Made by a program: the position numbers and the translations under genes
NCBI RefSeq assembly: GCF_005403045.1
Contig: NZ_BJCL01000017.1
Span: 1-64,000 of the forward strand
Reading direction: 5' to 3'
Source of the DNA: Pseudaquabacterium pictum
GTDB taxonomy: Bacteria; Pseudomonadota; Gammaproteobacteria; Burkholderiales; Burkholderiaceae_C
Length of the DNA stretch: 64,000 bases
Notes under the pieces: model-generated
Databases searched by the model: none
What the model was told of the DNA's origin: nothing
What the model saw: only the letters and a program-made list of their open reading frames with translations
Shown here: in pieces, positions 1 to 10,489 of the stretch
Position numbering within the stretch: the first letter of the stretch is position 1
Layout of the letters: every line of letters begins with the position of its first letter

Positions 1-195
1 CAGCGTGGCGTCCACTCGCTGAAGTCCAGCGCCGGTCAGGTCGGCGCGTTGGCGCTGGCAGCCGAGGCGGGACGCATCGAAACCGCCCTGCGCCGCGGCG
101 AACTCGATGCGGCTGCGCTAGCGCCAATGCTCCAGCGCCTGCAGGCCGCACAACGGCGCTTTGCAGAGACCGTAGCGGCGAGCGCCGCGGACTGA
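1..195 (+). CDS. Hpt-domain protein, C-terminal end only
   Basis: Only the last 64 codons are in the window; the gene starts upstream. The visible part begins close to the motif [12 protein letters not shown], typical of a histidine phosphotransfer (Hpt) domain, whose His (bases 13-15) would accept a phosphoryl group from a receiver domain. Helix-forming Ala/Leu/Arg-rich sequence follows to a TGA stop. Hpt domains occur as small separate proteins or at the C-terminus of large hybrid kinases; which applies here cannot be told. The hybrid kinase downstream has no Hpt of its own, so a phosphorelay between the two is possible but inferred. Confidence 0.7.
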   Translation, partial: QRGVHSLKSSAGQVGALALAAEAGRIETALRRGELDAAALAPMLQRLQAAQRRFAETVAASAAD

Positions 196-379
196 CGGCC
201 ACGCTGAACCCCGGTGCCCGGCGGAGGGCGCGACGGACACCGAATCGTTTGGCCGCCGGCCGAAGGCACGCCCCAAAGTGCGTTCCTCCCGCCCGTGGCG
301 TCGGCTCTTCCACGCCGCCATGACCCGTAAGAAGCGATATCCTGGACCATGCAGGGGCTTTTCAGGGGTGTTCCGGGAC

Positions 380-3300
380 ATGAGCGCATCGATATCAAAG
401 CTGCTGCGACAGCCTGGTCCGGCCAGACGCGTCCTGTTCCTGGCGCTGGGCACCAGCGTTGGCGTGCTCGTGGCGATCCTCTTCGGGATCGTCGTGTTCC
501 GAAACGGCTCCGTCGAGGCTAGCCGCAAGCTCAACGGGTCGTTCGCCCGCATCGTTGAAGAGCAGACGTCCAGAAGCCTTCAGGTGGTCGACCAGCGGCT
601 GGAACTGGCAGCAGCGGCCTTCCTGACGCTGCAGGCCAGGGGCGTCGTGAGCGAGGACTCCGGCAGGCTCCTGCTCCGCGACCAGATCAAGCAGTTGCCG
701 CTGCTTCGTGCCATGTGGATCCTGGATGCCGACGGGCACATCCGATTTGATTCGGATGTCGGCAACATCGGACTCAACCTGGCCGACCGGCCCTACTTCC
801 AGGCCTACCTGAAGACGCCGGAGGCCGGGTTTCAGCTGGCTGATCCGGTGCGCAGCCGAACCACAGGCGGATGGCTGATCAGTGCCACCCGAGCCCTGAG
901 AGACAGCGCAGGCAACTTTCGTGGCGTCATCGTCGCGGCGGTCGAACCGCCCTACTTCGACCAGCTGTGGCGCTCCATCGACCTCGGCGAGGGCGGCACC
1001 ATCGCGCTGATCCGCCGAAACGGCACCCTGCTCATGCGGAGCCCGCTGGTCGACCGAATGATGGGGCAACCCAATCCCGAGCTTCGCATCGTGACGGAGC
1101 CGATGGATGTCAAGTCCGAAGGCGACTTCGAGAAAGCCAGTTCCTTCGATGGCCAGATGAGGCTGTTTTCCTATCGCCGGCTCTCGGTGGAGCCCGAGCT
1201 CGTGATCGTCGTTGGCCAGGCCAAGGACGTGATGCTGGCCCAGTGGCGCCGGCTCTCGCTGCTGGCCCTGATGGCATGGCTAGCAGGCTCGCTGCTGTTG
1301 TGGAGCCTGTCGGTGCACCTGGCTCGCGCCATGACTGCACGGATGGCCGGTGAAGCGGCGTTGCGCGAGAACGAACAAAACCTGGCGGTCACGCTGCAAT
1401 CTATCGGGGATGCGGTCATTGCAACGACCGCAGAGGGATCGATCACCCGGATGAACGTTGCCGCGGAGCGGCTGACAGGGTGGACTCTGGCCGAAGCACG
1501 GGGCCGGCCGCTGATCGACGTCTTCCACATCGTCAGCAGCGAGACGCGACAGCCGGTGAAGGATCCGGTCGACCAGGTCATCGCACGAGGAGAGGTGGTC
1601 GGCCTGGCCAACGGCACGCTGTTGCTGGCCAAGGATGGGCGCGAGTTCCAGATCGCCGATAGCGCAGCACCAATACGCTCGTCCGACGGGAAGGTTCAAG
1701 GCGTGGTCCTCGTGTTCAGTGATGTGACCGATTCCTACCGCGCGAGCGAGACATTGCGCCGCAACGAGCAGCGGCTGCGCACCTTGCTGGCGAATCTGCG
1801 CTCCGGCGTCCTGGTGCACAACGCCGACACCACGCTCGTCGAAGTGAACGCAGCCGCGTGCCGGATCCTCGGGTTGTCGGAGGATCAATTGCTGGGCAAG
1901 GTGTCGATGGATCCGTTCTGGCGCCTGCTGCGCGAAGACATGTCGCCCGTGCCGATCGAGGACTTCCCGGTGAGCCGCGTGCTGGCGTCGGGCCAGCCCG
2001 TCCAGGACCTCCTGCTCGGAATTCAGCGATCGGACTTGCCGCGACCGGCCTGGGGCTTGTGCAATGCGTTTCCGCTGTTCGACAGCCAAGGTCAGATCGC
2101 CCAGATCGTCGTGACCGTCGCGGACATCACCGAACGCAAGTACGCGGAGCAGGAAAGCCGTCAGGCGAGAGAGTCACTGAGCGCGACGCTGGAGGCGATC
2201 CCGGATCTGATGTTCGAAGTGGACCTGGATGGGCGTTACTACACCGTCCACGCGCCGCAGCCCGAACTGCTGGCCGCGGCCCCGGAGGACCTCCTTGGCA
2301 AGACGGTCGCCGAGGTGCTGCCCCGCGAAGCCAGCAGCATCGTCTACTCGGCCCTGCTCGAAGCCGCGACGACAGGCCACTCATGGGGCCAGCAACTCGC
2401 GCTTCCCCTGGCGCAGGGTAAGAATTGGTTCGAACTCTCGGTGTCGCGCCGATCGGCGGCAGGTGATGCCCTGCCAAGGTTCATCGTGCTGGCACGTGAC
2501 ATAACCTCGCGCAAGCGAGCCGAATTCAAGCTTGAGCAGGTCAATCGCACACTGCTCGTGCTGAGCCGTTGCAGCGCGCTGGCGTTGCAGTCCACCGACG
2601 AGGAGCGTTTTCTTGCCGAACTCTGCAGGACCATCGTCGACGTGGGCGGCTTCAAGCTGGCCTGGATCGGATTCGCGGAAGACGATGCGGCAAAGTCCGT
2701 GCGAAAGGCGGCCAGGGCAGGCGAGGCCAGTGACTATCTCGATGCGGTCACGGTGACCTGGGACCCATCGCAGCCGACAGGGCGTGGCCCAACCGGGCGG
2801 GCCATTGCGACCGGGACCACTCAGGTCAACCTCGACTTCGCGACCCGACCAGACGCGGCGCCGTGGCGAGAAGCCGCCTTGAAATGGTACCTGCACTGCA
2901 GCGTCGCGCTGCCCATCGTCAGCGCCTCGCATGCGAGGGGGGCGTTGATGATCTATGCCGCCAGCGCGGAGGCCTTCGATGAATCGACGGTGGGCGTGCT
3001 GCAGGAACTGGCCCAGAACCTGTCCATCAGCCTGCAGGCATTCGGAGCGCGGAGCCAGCGCGATGAGGCGAACGTGGCCAGTCGCGCGAAGAGCACGTTC
3101 CTGGCGAACATGAGCCATGAGATCCGCACGCCGATGAACGCGATTCTCGGCATGAACTACCTGCTCAAGCGCACCACCCTGACCCCGGAACAACTCGATC
3201 GCGTCGAGAAGGTGGAAACTGCGGGCAGGCACCTTCTGGCACTGATCAACGACATCCTCGATCTGTCCAAGATCGAGGCTGGTGCGGTATCGCTCCAAGG

Positions 3301-4219
3301 CGAGGACTTCGTCGTCAAGTCCTTGCTGGACCTCGTGCACTCGATGGTGGCGGATTCGGCGTCGCGCAAGGGCCTGCGCCTGTCGGTTGAACACGATGGG
3401 CTGCCGCGAAGGCTGCACGGCGACGTGACGAGGATCCGGCAGGCCCTCTTAAACCTGGTCGGCAATGCCGTGAAGTTCACCGAACGGGGCTTTGTCGCGA
3501 TACGAGCCGAGGCCCTTGAAGAATCGGCAGAGGGTGTACTGGTGTGCTTCAGCGTTCGCGACAGTGGCATCGGCGTCCCGGCCGAAGCGCTCCCCCGGCT
3601 CTTCAACGCGTTCGAGCAGGTGCGTACCGTCGGCCGCACCGAAGGCGGGACCGGGCTGGGCCTCGCGATCACGAGGCAGCTCGCGCAACTGATGGGCGGC
3701 ACGGCGGGTGTCGAGAGTCGGGAGGGCGTGGGCAGTCGTTTCTGGTTCACGGTGCGGCTGCAGCAAGCGGAAGGAACGGACACTGGGTTCTCCGAACTGC
3801 AAGGCCAGGGGAACGAGGAGGACCAACTCCGAGAACGGTTCCCGGGAACTCGGGTGCTGGTCGCTGAAGACAACGCCGTCAATCGGGAGGTCATATCGTC
3901 GCTGCTGCACCTCCTTGGCTTCTCGGTGGACTGTGCGGAGGATGGACTCGAGGCCGTTGCCTTGGCCGAGACGAACCACTACGACCTGGTGCTGATGGAT
4001 GTGCAGATGCCCCGGCTCGACGGACTGTCCGCAACACGCACGCTGCGGAACCCGCCCGGCTGCGCCGCCACGCCCATCGTCGCACTCACCGCCGATGCGC
4101 TGAGTGAGAGCCGGGCCGACTGTGAAGACGCCGGGATGAACGACTTCCTGTCGAAGCCGGTCGAACCTGCCTTGCTCTATGCCTGTCTGCTGCGCTGGCT
4201 CAGCAAGCCAGCGGGTTGA
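380..4219 (+). CDS. Membrane hybrid histidine kinase (Cache-PAS-PAS-PAS-GAF-HK-REC)
   Basis: A 1279-residue sensor kinase. After a short cytoplasmic tail, a membrane segment (about 17-40) and a second one (about 293-315) bracket a roughly 250-residue periplasmic Cache-like domain. Three PAS-like modules (about 335-700) and a GAF domain (about 720-870) follow. The dimerisation/phosphoacceptor motif [12 protein letters not shown] has its His at about residue 913, and the ATPase domain has N- and G-boxes (GGTGLGLAI). A C-terminal receiver has its acceptor Asp in LVLMDVQMP, about residue 1207. The reading frame is open further up (GTG at 278), but ATG 380 gives the normal short N-terminus before the first membrane helix. 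The ligand is unknown. The neighbouring Hpt protein is a plausible relay partner. Confidence 0.85.
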   Translation: MSASISKLLRQPGPARRVLFLALGTSVGVLVAILFGIVVFRNGSVEASRKLNGSFARIVEEQTSRSLQVVDQRLELAAAAFLTLQARGVVSEDSGRLLLRDQIKQLPLLRAMWILDADGHIRFDSDVGNIGLNLADRPYFQAYLKTPEAGFQLADPVRSRTTGGWLISATRALRDSAGNFRGVIVAAVEPPYFDQLWRSIDLGEGGTIALIRRNGTLLMRSPLVDRMMGQPNPELRIVTEPMDVKSEGDFEKASSFDGQMRLFSYRRLSVEPELVIVVGQAKDVMLAQWRRLSLLALMAWLAGSLLLWSLSVHLARAMTARMAGEAALRENEQNLAVTLQSIGDAVIATTAEGSITRMNVAAERLTGWTLAEARGRPLIDVFHIVSSETRQPVKDPVDQVIARGEVVGLANGTLLLAKDGREFQIADSAAPIRSSDGKVQGVVLVFSDVTDSYRASETLRRNEQRLRTLLANLRSGVLVHNADTTLVEVNAAACRILGLSEDQLLGKVSMDPFWRLLREDMSPVPIEDFPVSRVLASGQPVQDLLLGIQRSDLPRPAWGLCNAFPLFDSQGQIAQIVVTVADITERKYAEQESRQARESLSATLEAIPDLMFEVDLDGRYYTVHAPQPELLAAAPEDLLGKTVAEVLPREASSIVYSALLEAATTGHSWGQQLALPLAQGKNWFELSVSRRSAAGDALPRFIVLARDITSRKRAEFKLEQVNRTLLVLSRCSALALQSTDEERFLAELCRTIVDVGGFKLAWIGFAEDDAAKSVRKAARAGEASDYLDAVTVTWDPSQPTGRGPTGRAIATGTTQVNLDFATRPDAAPWREAALKWYLHCSVALPIVSASHARGALMIYAASAEAFDESTVGVLQELAQNLSISLQAFGARSQRDEANVASRAKSTFLANMSHEIRTPMNAILGMNYLLKRTTLTPEQLDRVEKVETAGRHLLALINDILDLSKIEAGAVSLQGEDFVVKSLLDLVHSMVADSASRKGLRLSVEHDGLPRRLHGDVTRIRQALLNLVGNAVKFTERGFVAIRAEALEESAEGVLVCFSVRDSGIGVPAEALPRLFNAFEQVRTVGRTEGGTGLGLAITRQLAQLMGGTAGVESREGVGSRFWFTVRLQQAEGTDTGFSELQGQGNEEDQLRERFPGTRVLVAEDNAVNREVISSLLHLLGFSVDCAEDGLEAVALAETNHYDLVLMDVQMPRLDGLSATRTLRNPPGCAATPIVALTADALSESRADCEDAGMNDFLSKPVEPALLYACLLRWLSKPAG

Positions 4220-4238
4220 GGCGAAGGTCGCCGGTTCC

Positions 4239-4898
4239 ATGAACGAACCTTCTTCGAACACGCTGACCCTCGCCCTGACGCTCATCGAGGCATGCGCGAC
4301 CGTGGCCTTTGCGCTGTCGGGACTGATTGCAGCCGCGCGCAAGAAGTTGGACGCAGTCGGCGTCTGCGTCGTGGCGGGGCTGGCCGCCTTCGGAGGTGGC
4401 ACGCTCCGCGACGTGTTGCTGGACCGTCGCCCGTTCTTCTGGGTCGAACACGCCTCGTGGCTCTGGGCGCTTTTGGCCCTGTGCATCGCCGCCATGGCAT
4501 TCATGCGGGCACGTCACTTTGCCCCCACCGAGCGCGCGATGCAGTGGCCTGACGCTGTGGGCCTGGGTCTCTTCACCGCCGGTGGGACGCAGGTCGCGAT
4601 GCAGGCGGGCATGCCTGCCATCGTGGCCGTTTTGATGGGTGTGGTGACCGCAGTGTTCGGCGGCGTGCTGCGCGACATCGTGTGCAACGAGATTCCGAGC
4701 GCTTTCAGCGATCACCGGCCCTATGCCGTGTGCTCATTCTTCGGTGGCTGGATTCTGGTGGGGGCGCAGGCCTTGCAGGCACCGGCGTGGGTGGGCCTGG
4801 TGGTCGCGATCGCCGTCGCGGCCGGATTGCGCGTTCTCGCGCTCGCAAGCGGCTACACGCTGCCACAGTGGTCGACCGGAGACACCGCCGACCGGTGA
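4239..4898 (+). CDS. TRIC-type / YadS (UPF0126) membrane protein
   Basis: A 219-residue, very hydrophobic protein with about seven predicted membrane segments arranged as two similar halves. Both halves carry the family signature GGGTLRDVLLDR (first) and FGGVLRDIVCNE (second), diagnostic of the UPF0126/YadS family. Structures of prokaryotic relatives place the family with TRIC monovalent cation channels; a glycine transport role has also been proposed for some members. ATG 4239 is preferred over the upstream in-frame codon at 4179 because the latter lies inside the preceding kinase gene. The gene follows the kinase after 19 bases and may be cotranscribed, but no functional link is evident. 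Confidence 0.8.
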   Translation: MNEPSSNTLTLALTLIEACATVAFALSGLIAAARKKLDAVGVCVVAGLAAFGGGTLRDVLLDRRPFFWVEHASWLWALLALCIAAMAFMRARHFAPTERAMQWPDAVGLGLFTAGGTQVAMQAGMPAIVAVLMGVVTAVFGGVLRDIVCNEIPSAFSDHRPYAVCSFFGGWILVGAQALQAPAWVGLVVAIAVAAGLRVLALASGYTLPQWSTGDTADR

Positions 4899-5036
4899 TA
4901 CCCGGCGAAGCAGCTGGCACCCGGTAGCCCACTGCGCTCCGCGGCAGCACCTGGACTTGCCGCAGCTTGGGCCGCACAGGTCACGACTTTCTCCCACGCA
5001 AAGAGGACTCGTGAATCTGGGGAAACGTGATTCCGC

Positions 5037-5064
5037 TCAAGCACCAACTCGGTGCTGCCGATAA
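5037..5064 (+). promoter_or_regulatory. Sigma-28 (FliA) type promoter for the chemoreceptor gene
   Basis: The -10 element GCCGATAA at 5057-5064 matches the flagellar sigma factor FliA consensus exactly. TCAA at 5037-5040 is one base off the TAAA -35 core, with a 16-base spacer (usual 15). Transcription would start about 5070, leaving a leader of some 85 bases before the ATG at 5156. A short inverted repeat (GCACC AACTC GGTGC) lies in the spacer. The position directly ahead of a chemoreceptor gene supports the call. Confidence 0.65.
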
Positions 5065-5155
5065 AGGGGGAGTGCGCTGTGGGGGAAGCCGCGGGCAGCG
5101 CCGCTTCAGTGCGCCGTCGCCTTCCCGAACCTCAGCAGCCGGATCGAAACCCAAT

Positions 5156-7195
5156 ATGTCAGCAGTCTTGTCTTCCCTCGGAACCTTGCCAACCCGGAAC
5201 GACAAGGACCGCGGCAACGCCGACGGTTTCTTTGCGCACCACGGCGTGTGGGCGCCGGGCGTGCGGTTGTTCCGTCGCCTGCGCTTCTCGGCGAAGGCGC
5301 TGATCATCTCTCTGGCCTTCACGTTGCCCTTCCTTGGTGTGCTGGGATGGCAGCAGGTGACGGAGTACGACCAGCTGCTCGAGGCACGGATGGAGGCGAC
5401 CCGGCAACACGTGGAGGTCGCGCACGGCTTGATCCGGTGGGCCCAGGCCAAGGAGGCCAGCGGGAAACTGCCACGGGATCAGGCGCAGCAGATGGCGCTG
5501 CAGGCGCTCTCGGAACTGCGCTACGACAAGAAGGAGTATTTCTGGGTCAATGACATGCAGCCGCGGGTGCTCATGCACCCCATCAAGCCGGATCTGAACG
5601 GCAAGGATGTCGGCGATGTCAAGGATCCCAACGGTCTGGCGCTGTTCAAGGCGTTTGTCGTCAAGGTGCGAGAAAGTGGCAAGGGCTTCGTGGCCTACCA
5701 GTGGCCCAAGCCCGGAAGCGACCGTCCCGTGGACAAAGTGTCGTACGTGATGGGCTTCGAGCCCTGGGGGTGGGTCGTCGGCTCCGGCGTGTACACCGGC
5801 GACCTGCGTGATGCGGCCCTGAAGAAGGCCGAGTGGACCACGGGCATCGTGGTGGCGTCGCTGATGTTCGCCGCCTATCTGTTCCTGTGCTTCTACCGGG
5901 TCATGAACGGTGGCCTGCGCGAGACGCGACGCCACCTTCGCGCCATGACGCAGGGTGACCTCACGACCTCGCCTTCCCCCTGGGGTGGCGACGAGGCAGC
6001 CCAACTGATGTTCGAGCTCCGGGACATGCAGGACTCGCTGCGCAGTATGGTCCTGCGCGTTCGCCGCTCCAGCGACGAAATCGTCCACTCGAGCAGCGAG
6101 ATCGCTTCGGGCGCATTGGACCTGTCAGCCCGCACGGAACAGGCCGCGGCCAACCTAGAGCAATCGGCGGCGTCGATGGAAGAGATCGCCTCGACGGTGA
6201 AGAGCACCGCCGAGAACACGCAGGAGGCGTCGCGCGTGGCTCGCCACAACGCCCAGACGGCGTCCGACGGGGGTCGGGTGATGGGCGATGTGGTGAGAAC
6301 GATGGACGGGATCCGCGCCTCGTCATCGAAGATCGGCGAAATCACCGGCACCATCGACAGCATTGCCTTCCAGACCAACATCCTTGCGCTCAATGCGGCC
6401 GTGGAAGCTGCCCGTGCAGGCGATCAAGGGCGCGGATTCGCTGTGGTCGCCAGCGAGGTGCGGGTGCTGGCGCAAAGAAGCGCGCAAGCTGCGCGTGAGA
6501 TTAAGGCTCTGATCGCGAGCAGCCTCGAACAGGTCGAGACCGGAACGACGGTTGTGCGAGGCGCTGGGACGACGATCGAGGAGATCGTGTCGTCATCCCA
6601 GCGCGTGGACCGGCTGCTCGATGACGTGGCCTCGGGCGCGCGCGAACAGAGTTTGGGTGTTGGTCAGATCGGGCAGGCCGTTCAGGAGCTCGACCGCATG
6701 ACCCAGCAGAACGCGGCCATGGTGGAGCAAACCGCCGCGGCAGCCTCCGCCATGAAGGAACAGGCTCACACGCTGGCCGACGAAGTGGCGCGATTCAAGA
6801 TCCCGGAAGAGCTCGCCCTCGCGGACGCCTCCGGCCCCGTCACCAACTTTGACTTTGACAAGGCCATCGAGGCGCACCGCCAGTGGAAGGTGAAACTGCG
6901 CAAGGCGATCGCGGAGCGCGAGAAGCTGGACAGCGACACCATCTGTCGCGATGACCAGTGCCCACTGGGCAAGTGGATTCACGGCCCTGGTGGCGCCCAG
7001 TGGGGTTCGCGGCCATCCTTTGTCGAATTGACGAGGAAGCATGCCCAGTTCCACCAGACGGCCGGCTCGGTCGCCAGGCAGATCAATGCCGGGCACTACG
7101 CGGAAGCCGAACGCCTGATCGGATCGGGATCGCAGTTCGCCCGGGCGTCGACCGAGGTCGCGACCATCCTTTCCCGGGCTAAGCGCGGGCTCTAG
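5156..7195 (+). CDS. Methyl-accepting chemotaxis protein with sCache and C-terminal CZB domain
   Basis: A 679-residue chemoreceptor. Membrane segments at about 45-65 and 230-250 enclose a single-Cache sensor (around [17 protein letters not shown], a pattern common in sCache_2 domains). A HAMP region and a long signalling coiled coil follow, with the invariant hairpin tip [20 protein letters not shown]. The last ~100 residues form a chemoreceptor zinc-binding (CZB) domain: HRQWK, then CPLGKWIHG, then a HAQFH motif supply the usual His/Cys/His/His zinc ligands. CZB domains are known to sense zinc or hypochlorous acid; the Cache ligand cannot be read. The frame is open from 5027, but that would include the sigma-28 promoter, so ATG 5156 is used. 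Confidence 0.88.
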   Translation: MSAVLSSLGTLPTRNDKDRGNADGFFAHHGVWAPGVRLFRRLRFSAKALIISLAFTLPFLGVLGWQQVTEYDQLLEARMEATRQHVEVAHGLIRWAQAKEASGKLPRDQAQQMALQALSELRYDKKEYFWVNDMQPRVLMHPIKPDLNGKDVGDVKDPNGLALFKAFVVKVRESGKGFVAYQWPKPGSDRPVDKVSYVMGFEPWGWVVGSGVYTGDLRDAALKKAEWTTGIVVASLMFAAYLFLCFYRVMNGGLRETRRHLRAMTQGDLTTSPSPWGGDEAAQLMFELRDMQDSLRSMVLRVRRSSDEIVHSSSEIASGALDLSARTEQAAANLEQSAASMEEIASTVKSTAENTQEASRVARHNAQTASDGGRVMGDVVRTMDGIRASSSKIGEITGTIDSIAFQTNILALNAAVEAARAGDQGRGFAVVASEVRVLAQRSAQAAREIKALIASSLEQVETGTTVVRGAGTTIEEIVSSSQRVDRLLDDVASGAREQSLGVGQIGQAVQELDRMTQQNAAMVEQTAAAASAMKEQAHTLADEVARFKIPEELALADASGPVTNFDFDKAIEAHRQWKVKLRKAIAEREKLDSDTICRDDQCPLGKWIHGPGGAQWGSRPSFVELTRKHAQFHQTAGSVARQINAGHYAEAERLIGSGSQFARASTEVATILSRAKRGL

Positions 7196-7210
7196 GCACT
7201 CGTCGCCGAG

Positions 7211-7909
7211 TCATTGCCGCAGGGCGGATCGCACTGGTGCGGCTGTGCTGCCAGGGCGACCATGCAAGGTGATTGCCAGACTGGGAACGTGCAGGTCGAT
7301 ATGGTGGGGTGAGGAAAACTCAATCACAAGTTCCGGCCGGGCCGACCTGTGGACCTTTAGCAATCCGGAGTCTCGTGCTGCACGCATTGGCTCGGAAGGG
7401 TCATCAGTATCTGAAAGGCCAACCGACACTTCGAGCATTGACTTCAGCGGCAGCCCATGCGCACGCGGTTGTGGGGACGCTGCGGCTGCTGGCTGCGGCC
7501 ACCCCAGCACAAAGAGTTCTGGCTCGGACAGGGCAGCTGCTTGGGCGAAGAAGATCCGCTTGCCCTTGGGCAGATAGACCGGTTCGTAAGCCCAGGAAGC
7601 AAACGGCAAAGAGAGATCGACTTCAGACTGCGGCGAGAAGCAGATGCCGAACGGATTGGCTTGTCCGCCTCGCATTGACCAACGATCCCAAAGACGAGTC
7701 GGCCGGGTGCGGGTGGAGGTTGCTTCCGATTCGTCGTGCACCCACAAGAGCTCGAGGAACCCGTACTCGAAAAAGAAGCGACGGTTGGAAGTGCCTTGGC
7801 CTGGATGCACATTGCCACTTCCCTCAACGAGGCCGGCATCGAGCAGTGCCTGTGCCTCCGGGGCGCCAATCGATGTGCAGACGAAGATGTGGTCGAGGCG
7901 GAATGTCAT
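7211..7909 (-). CDS. Glyoxalase-like / VOC-fold protein
   Basis: A 232-residue soluble protein starting with the typical VOC opening FRLDHIFVCT. It has an inner strand FFFEYGFLELLWVHDESE whose Glu could be a metal ligand, and a C-terminal strand HHIDLHVPSL. The overall plan fits the Glyoxalase_3-like group, which contains many uncharacterised proteins. Substrate and reaction are unknown. The gene stands alone between the chemoreceptor (convergent, 15 bases apart) and a gene-poor region. Confidence 0.6.
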   Translation of the reverse strand: MTFRLDHIFVCTSIGAPEAQALLDAGLVEGSGNVHPGQGTSNRRFFFEYGFLELLWVHDESEATSTRTRPTRLWDRWSMRGGQANPFGICFSPQSEVDLSLPFASWAYEPVYLPKGKRIFFAQAAALSEPELFVLGWPQPAAAASPQPRAHGLPLKSMLEVSVGLSDTDDPSEPMRAARDSGLLKVHRSARPELVIEFSSPHHIDLHVPSLAITLHGRPGSTAAPVRSALRQ

Positions 7910-8637
7910 TTACGCCGGGCGGATTGCGAGTGAGGTGCGACACCCTTTGGAAGAGAGGCGTTGAGTCGTAGGCTTACAGTTTCTCTTCCGGCAAGAAAAA
8001 TCTGCCGCATGGGATCTCAGCAGTTCGCCTACAGGGAAGGCTATCTGCTTGGCAAGCACAAGTCCAGCGGCGACCTTGTGTCTGCCTAGGGGCCCCGTCC
8101 ATCGGCGGCGGCCAGCAGTCGCGCGGCATCAAGAGGGCCAAGGGTCAATCCGTTGAGTCTTCGCCACCAGGCGCTACAGGTGCGCGACACGCTGTCACCC
8201 AAGAGGCCGCTGCCAGCCCGTGCGGGGGTCAATACGCCGAGTCCTCCGTCGTTGTCTAGTAGGGGCCCCGACCAACGGCGACGAGCGGCTTCAGTGCTTC
8301 GCTTGAGCGACGTATATGGCCGGACTGTCAGCTTGCCGAAGGACCTGACGATCATGAAGCCGAGACGACCGATCGAGGTCGACCCAAAGCAGCCACGTGA
8401 GACTGGGCAAAGCGGTCGCCTGCCCTGGTCCTGCCTTGGAGATCCAAGAGGCGGAGCGGCAACTTTCTCGGCAAAGTGCCCCGGCTAGAGTCGGGCCCCA
8501 GGCCCTTGTAAGGAGAGTGTATTGAAAACGCATGCCGTCAAGATCGTGCCAACCTTCTTGCGGCTGCATCACGTCCAGGATAGAAGCGCGCACGAAAGGT
8601 CAAGCGAAGGACGTAGCCTCTGACGGACCAGCGCGCT
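7910..8637. other. Gene-poor stretch, no supported gene
   Basis: About 730 bases without a recognisable gene. Two similar GC-rich blocks, one near 8090 and one near 8262, share GGGGCCCCG followed by CCA-CGGCG, and look like a degenerate direct repeat about 170 bases apart. Minus-strand open frames (8086-8355 and 8291-8593) resemble no family I recognise. On the + strand a good ribosome-binding site (AAGGAG, 8510-8515) precedes a TTG codon at 8522 that opens a 33-codon frame ending at 8623; this could be a decayed 5' gene end or chance. Confidence 0.5.
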
Positions 8638-10101
8638 TCAGCGAGGGACAAAGAAGGTCGCTTTCTCGAATTGGACGACCGATTCTGTGCCGGTCCCCGC
8701 GCTGCGCTCCACGCCCCTGACCTCGAACACCACGGGCACCGACCGGCCTGCGAGCCCTTGCGCCACTGCGAAGGGCAAGCGCAGGCTGACCGGCATCGAC
8801 GCCACGGCAGCCGGGCCGGCGCTGGCCGGCATTGCCAAGACCTCCAATCCATCGATCCCGGAGGCGGCAACCCGATAGGTCTGCGGGGCCTCCGTGCGAT
8901 TCATGATCTGGATGCGGTAGACGTTCTCGACGGCGCCCTCCTCCACCACACGCGCCAACGCGCCACGGTCCTTGACCACATCGAATTTGAACGGGCTGCG
9001 CATCGCCACGCTGGCCGCGAAGGCAATGCTGGCCGCGGAGAGCACGGCCCCGTAGACCAGGACACGCGGCCGCAGCGCACGCTTGAACATCTGCAGCCGC
9101 GTCCAGCCGTTCACGACACCGTTTTCGGTGGAATAGCGGATCAACCCCTTGGCGTAGCCCATCTTGTCCATCACGTCGTCGCACACGTCGATGCACGCAG
9201 CGCAGCCGATGCACTCGTTCTGCAGCCCATTTCGGATGTCGATTCCCGTGGGGCAAACCTGCACGCACAAGGTGCAGTCGATGCAGTCGCCCAGTCCCTG
9301 CGCGGCGGCGTTCGTCTTCTTCGAGCGCGAGCCCCGGGGGTCGCCGCGCCCGGCGTCGTAGGCGATGACCAGCGAGTCCTTGTCGATCAAGGCGCTCTGG
9401 AATCGGGCGTAGGGGCACATGTACTTGCACATCTGCTCACGCAGGAAACCCGCGTTGCCGTAGGTGGCGGCGCCGTAGAAGAGCACCCAGAAGGCGTTCC
9501 ACGCCGACATGTCCAGGGCCACTGCAGCGGCGGCCAGCTCCCGGATCGGCGTGAAGTAGCCGACGAAGCTGAAGCCAGTGATCAGCGCGATGGCCATCCA
9601 GACGCCCTGCTTGGCGCCCTTGCGCAGGATCTTGTTAGCGCCCCAGGGCGCCTGGTCCAGCCGCATGCGCGCGATGCGGTCGCCCTCGATCTGGCGTTCG
9701 GCCCACATGAATATCTCGGTGTAGACCGTCTGTGGACAGGTGTAGCCGCACCACAGCCGGCCGGCCACGGCGGTGAAGAAGAACAGTGCCAGCGCCGACA
9801 GCACCAGCAGCGCCGCCAGGAAGATCAAGTCCTGCGGATAGAGCAGCAGGCCGAAGATGTAGAAGCGCTGGGCGTCCAGGTCGAACAGCACCGCCTGGCG
9901 GCCGCCCCACTGCAGCCACGGCAGGCCGTAGAACAGCAGCTGGGTCAGCCAGACGAAGACCCAGCGCCAGGTGGCGAACCAGCCTTTCACCGCACGCGGG
10001 TAGATGGTCGCCTGCTTCTGGTACATCGAGACGAACTGCTCGCCGTCGTTGCTCGCACCCGATACCGGCGCGATGGGAATGACCTTCCGGGAACTTGCCA
10101 T
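8638..10101 (-). CDS. ccoG: Cytochrome c oxidase accessory protein CcoG (FixG/RdxA family)
   Basis: A 487-residue membrane iron-sulfur protein. Predicted membrane helices lie near 40-60, 88-112, 165-185, 195-215 and 345-365. The conserved CGYTCPQ is at 118-124 and a Cys pair (MCKYMCP) near 225-230. Two ferredoxin-type clusters follow: C273/276/279/283 and C297/300/303/307. The C-terminal third is the immunoglobulin-like FixG domain. CcoG is known to act in copper reduction/delivery during cbb3 oxidase assembly. It normally sits next to ccoNOQP, which is not in this window. Here it is the last gene of an nnrS-DUF2249-fdxA-ccoG run, suggesting expression under low oxygen or nitrosative stress. 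Confidence 0.9.
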   Translation of the reverse strand: MASSRKVIPIAPVSGASNDGEQFVSMYQKQATIYPRAVKGWFATWRWVFVWLTQLLFYGLPWLQWGGRQAVLFDLDAQRFYIFGLLLYPQDLIFLAALLVLSALALFFFTAVAGRLWCGYTCPQTVYTEIFMWAERQIEGDRIARMRLDQAPWGANKILRKGAKQGVWMAIALITGFSFVGYFTPIRELAAAAVALDMSAWNAFWVLFYGAATYGNAGFLREQMCKYMCPYARFQSALIDKDSLVIAYDAGRGDPRGSRSKKTNAAAQGLGDCIDCTLCVQVCPTGIDIRNGLQNECIGCAACIDVCDDVMDKMGYAKGLIRYSTENGVVNGWTRLQMFKRALRPRVLVYGAVLSAASIAFAASVAMRSPFKFDVVKDRGALARVVEEGAVENVYRIQIMNRTEAPQTYRVAASGIDGLEVLAMPASAGPAAVASMPVSLRLPFAVAQGLAGRSVPVVFEVRGVERSAGTGTESVVQFEKATFFVPR

Positions 10102-10147
10102 GCTCAGGACGAGCCGGCCAACGAGCGGTCACATCGCATCAAGGCTT

Positions 10148-10471
10148 TCATCGCTTCAGCTCGCCCAGCTTGTGTTCGATCTTGCTCCAGGCTTCGGCAT
10201 CCGGCAGCGCGAGCTTGGTTTTCGTGATCGGCTTCCATTCGCGCGACAGCTCGGCGTTCAGCGGCGTGAAGTGCTGCTGGCCGGTGGGCACGTCTTCTTC
10301 GGCATAGATGGCATTCACTGGGCACTCTGGAACGCAGACTGCGCAGTCGATGCACTCGTCGGGGTCGATCACCAGGAAGTTCGGCCCTTCGCGAAACGCG
10401 TCGACCGGACACACGTCCACGCAATCGGTGTACTTGCACCGGATGCAGGCTTCGGTGACGACGAAGGTCAT
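10148..10471 (-). CDS. fdxA: 7Fe-8S type ferredoxin FdxA
   Basis: A 107-residue ferredoxin beginning [17 protein letters not shown]. Cys9, 17 and 21 fit a [3Fe-4S] cluster (with the extra Cys12 seen in this family) and [12 protein letters not shown] fits the [4Fe-4S] cluster, so it belongs to the Azotobacter FdI/FdxA group. The acidic tail after the clusters is also typical. It serves as a low-potential electron carrier. It lies 18 bases after the DUF2249 gene and 46 before ccoG on the same strand, so it probably shares their transcript. Confidence 0.9.
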   Translation of the reverse strand: MTFVVTEACIRCKYTDCVDVCPVDAFREGPNFLVIDPDECIDCAVCVPECPVNAIYAEEDVPTGQQHFTPLNAELSREWKPITKTKLALPDAEAWSKIEHKLGELKR

Positions 10472-10489
10472 CGCTGCGCGAGCGCGATG

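Noticed and set aside
4899-5036. A possible cyclic-di-GMP riboswitch ahead of the chemoreceptor (CACGCAAAG resembles part of the GEMM motif)
   Set aside because: Only one short segment matches; the paired stems and the tetraloop receptor are not in place, and the sigma-28 promoter lies downstream of it, so it would not be in the transcript.
8086-8355. Minus-strand 89-codon open frame containing the GGGGCCCC repeat block
   Set aside because: Composition is that of random GC-rich frame; no start signal and no family resemblance.
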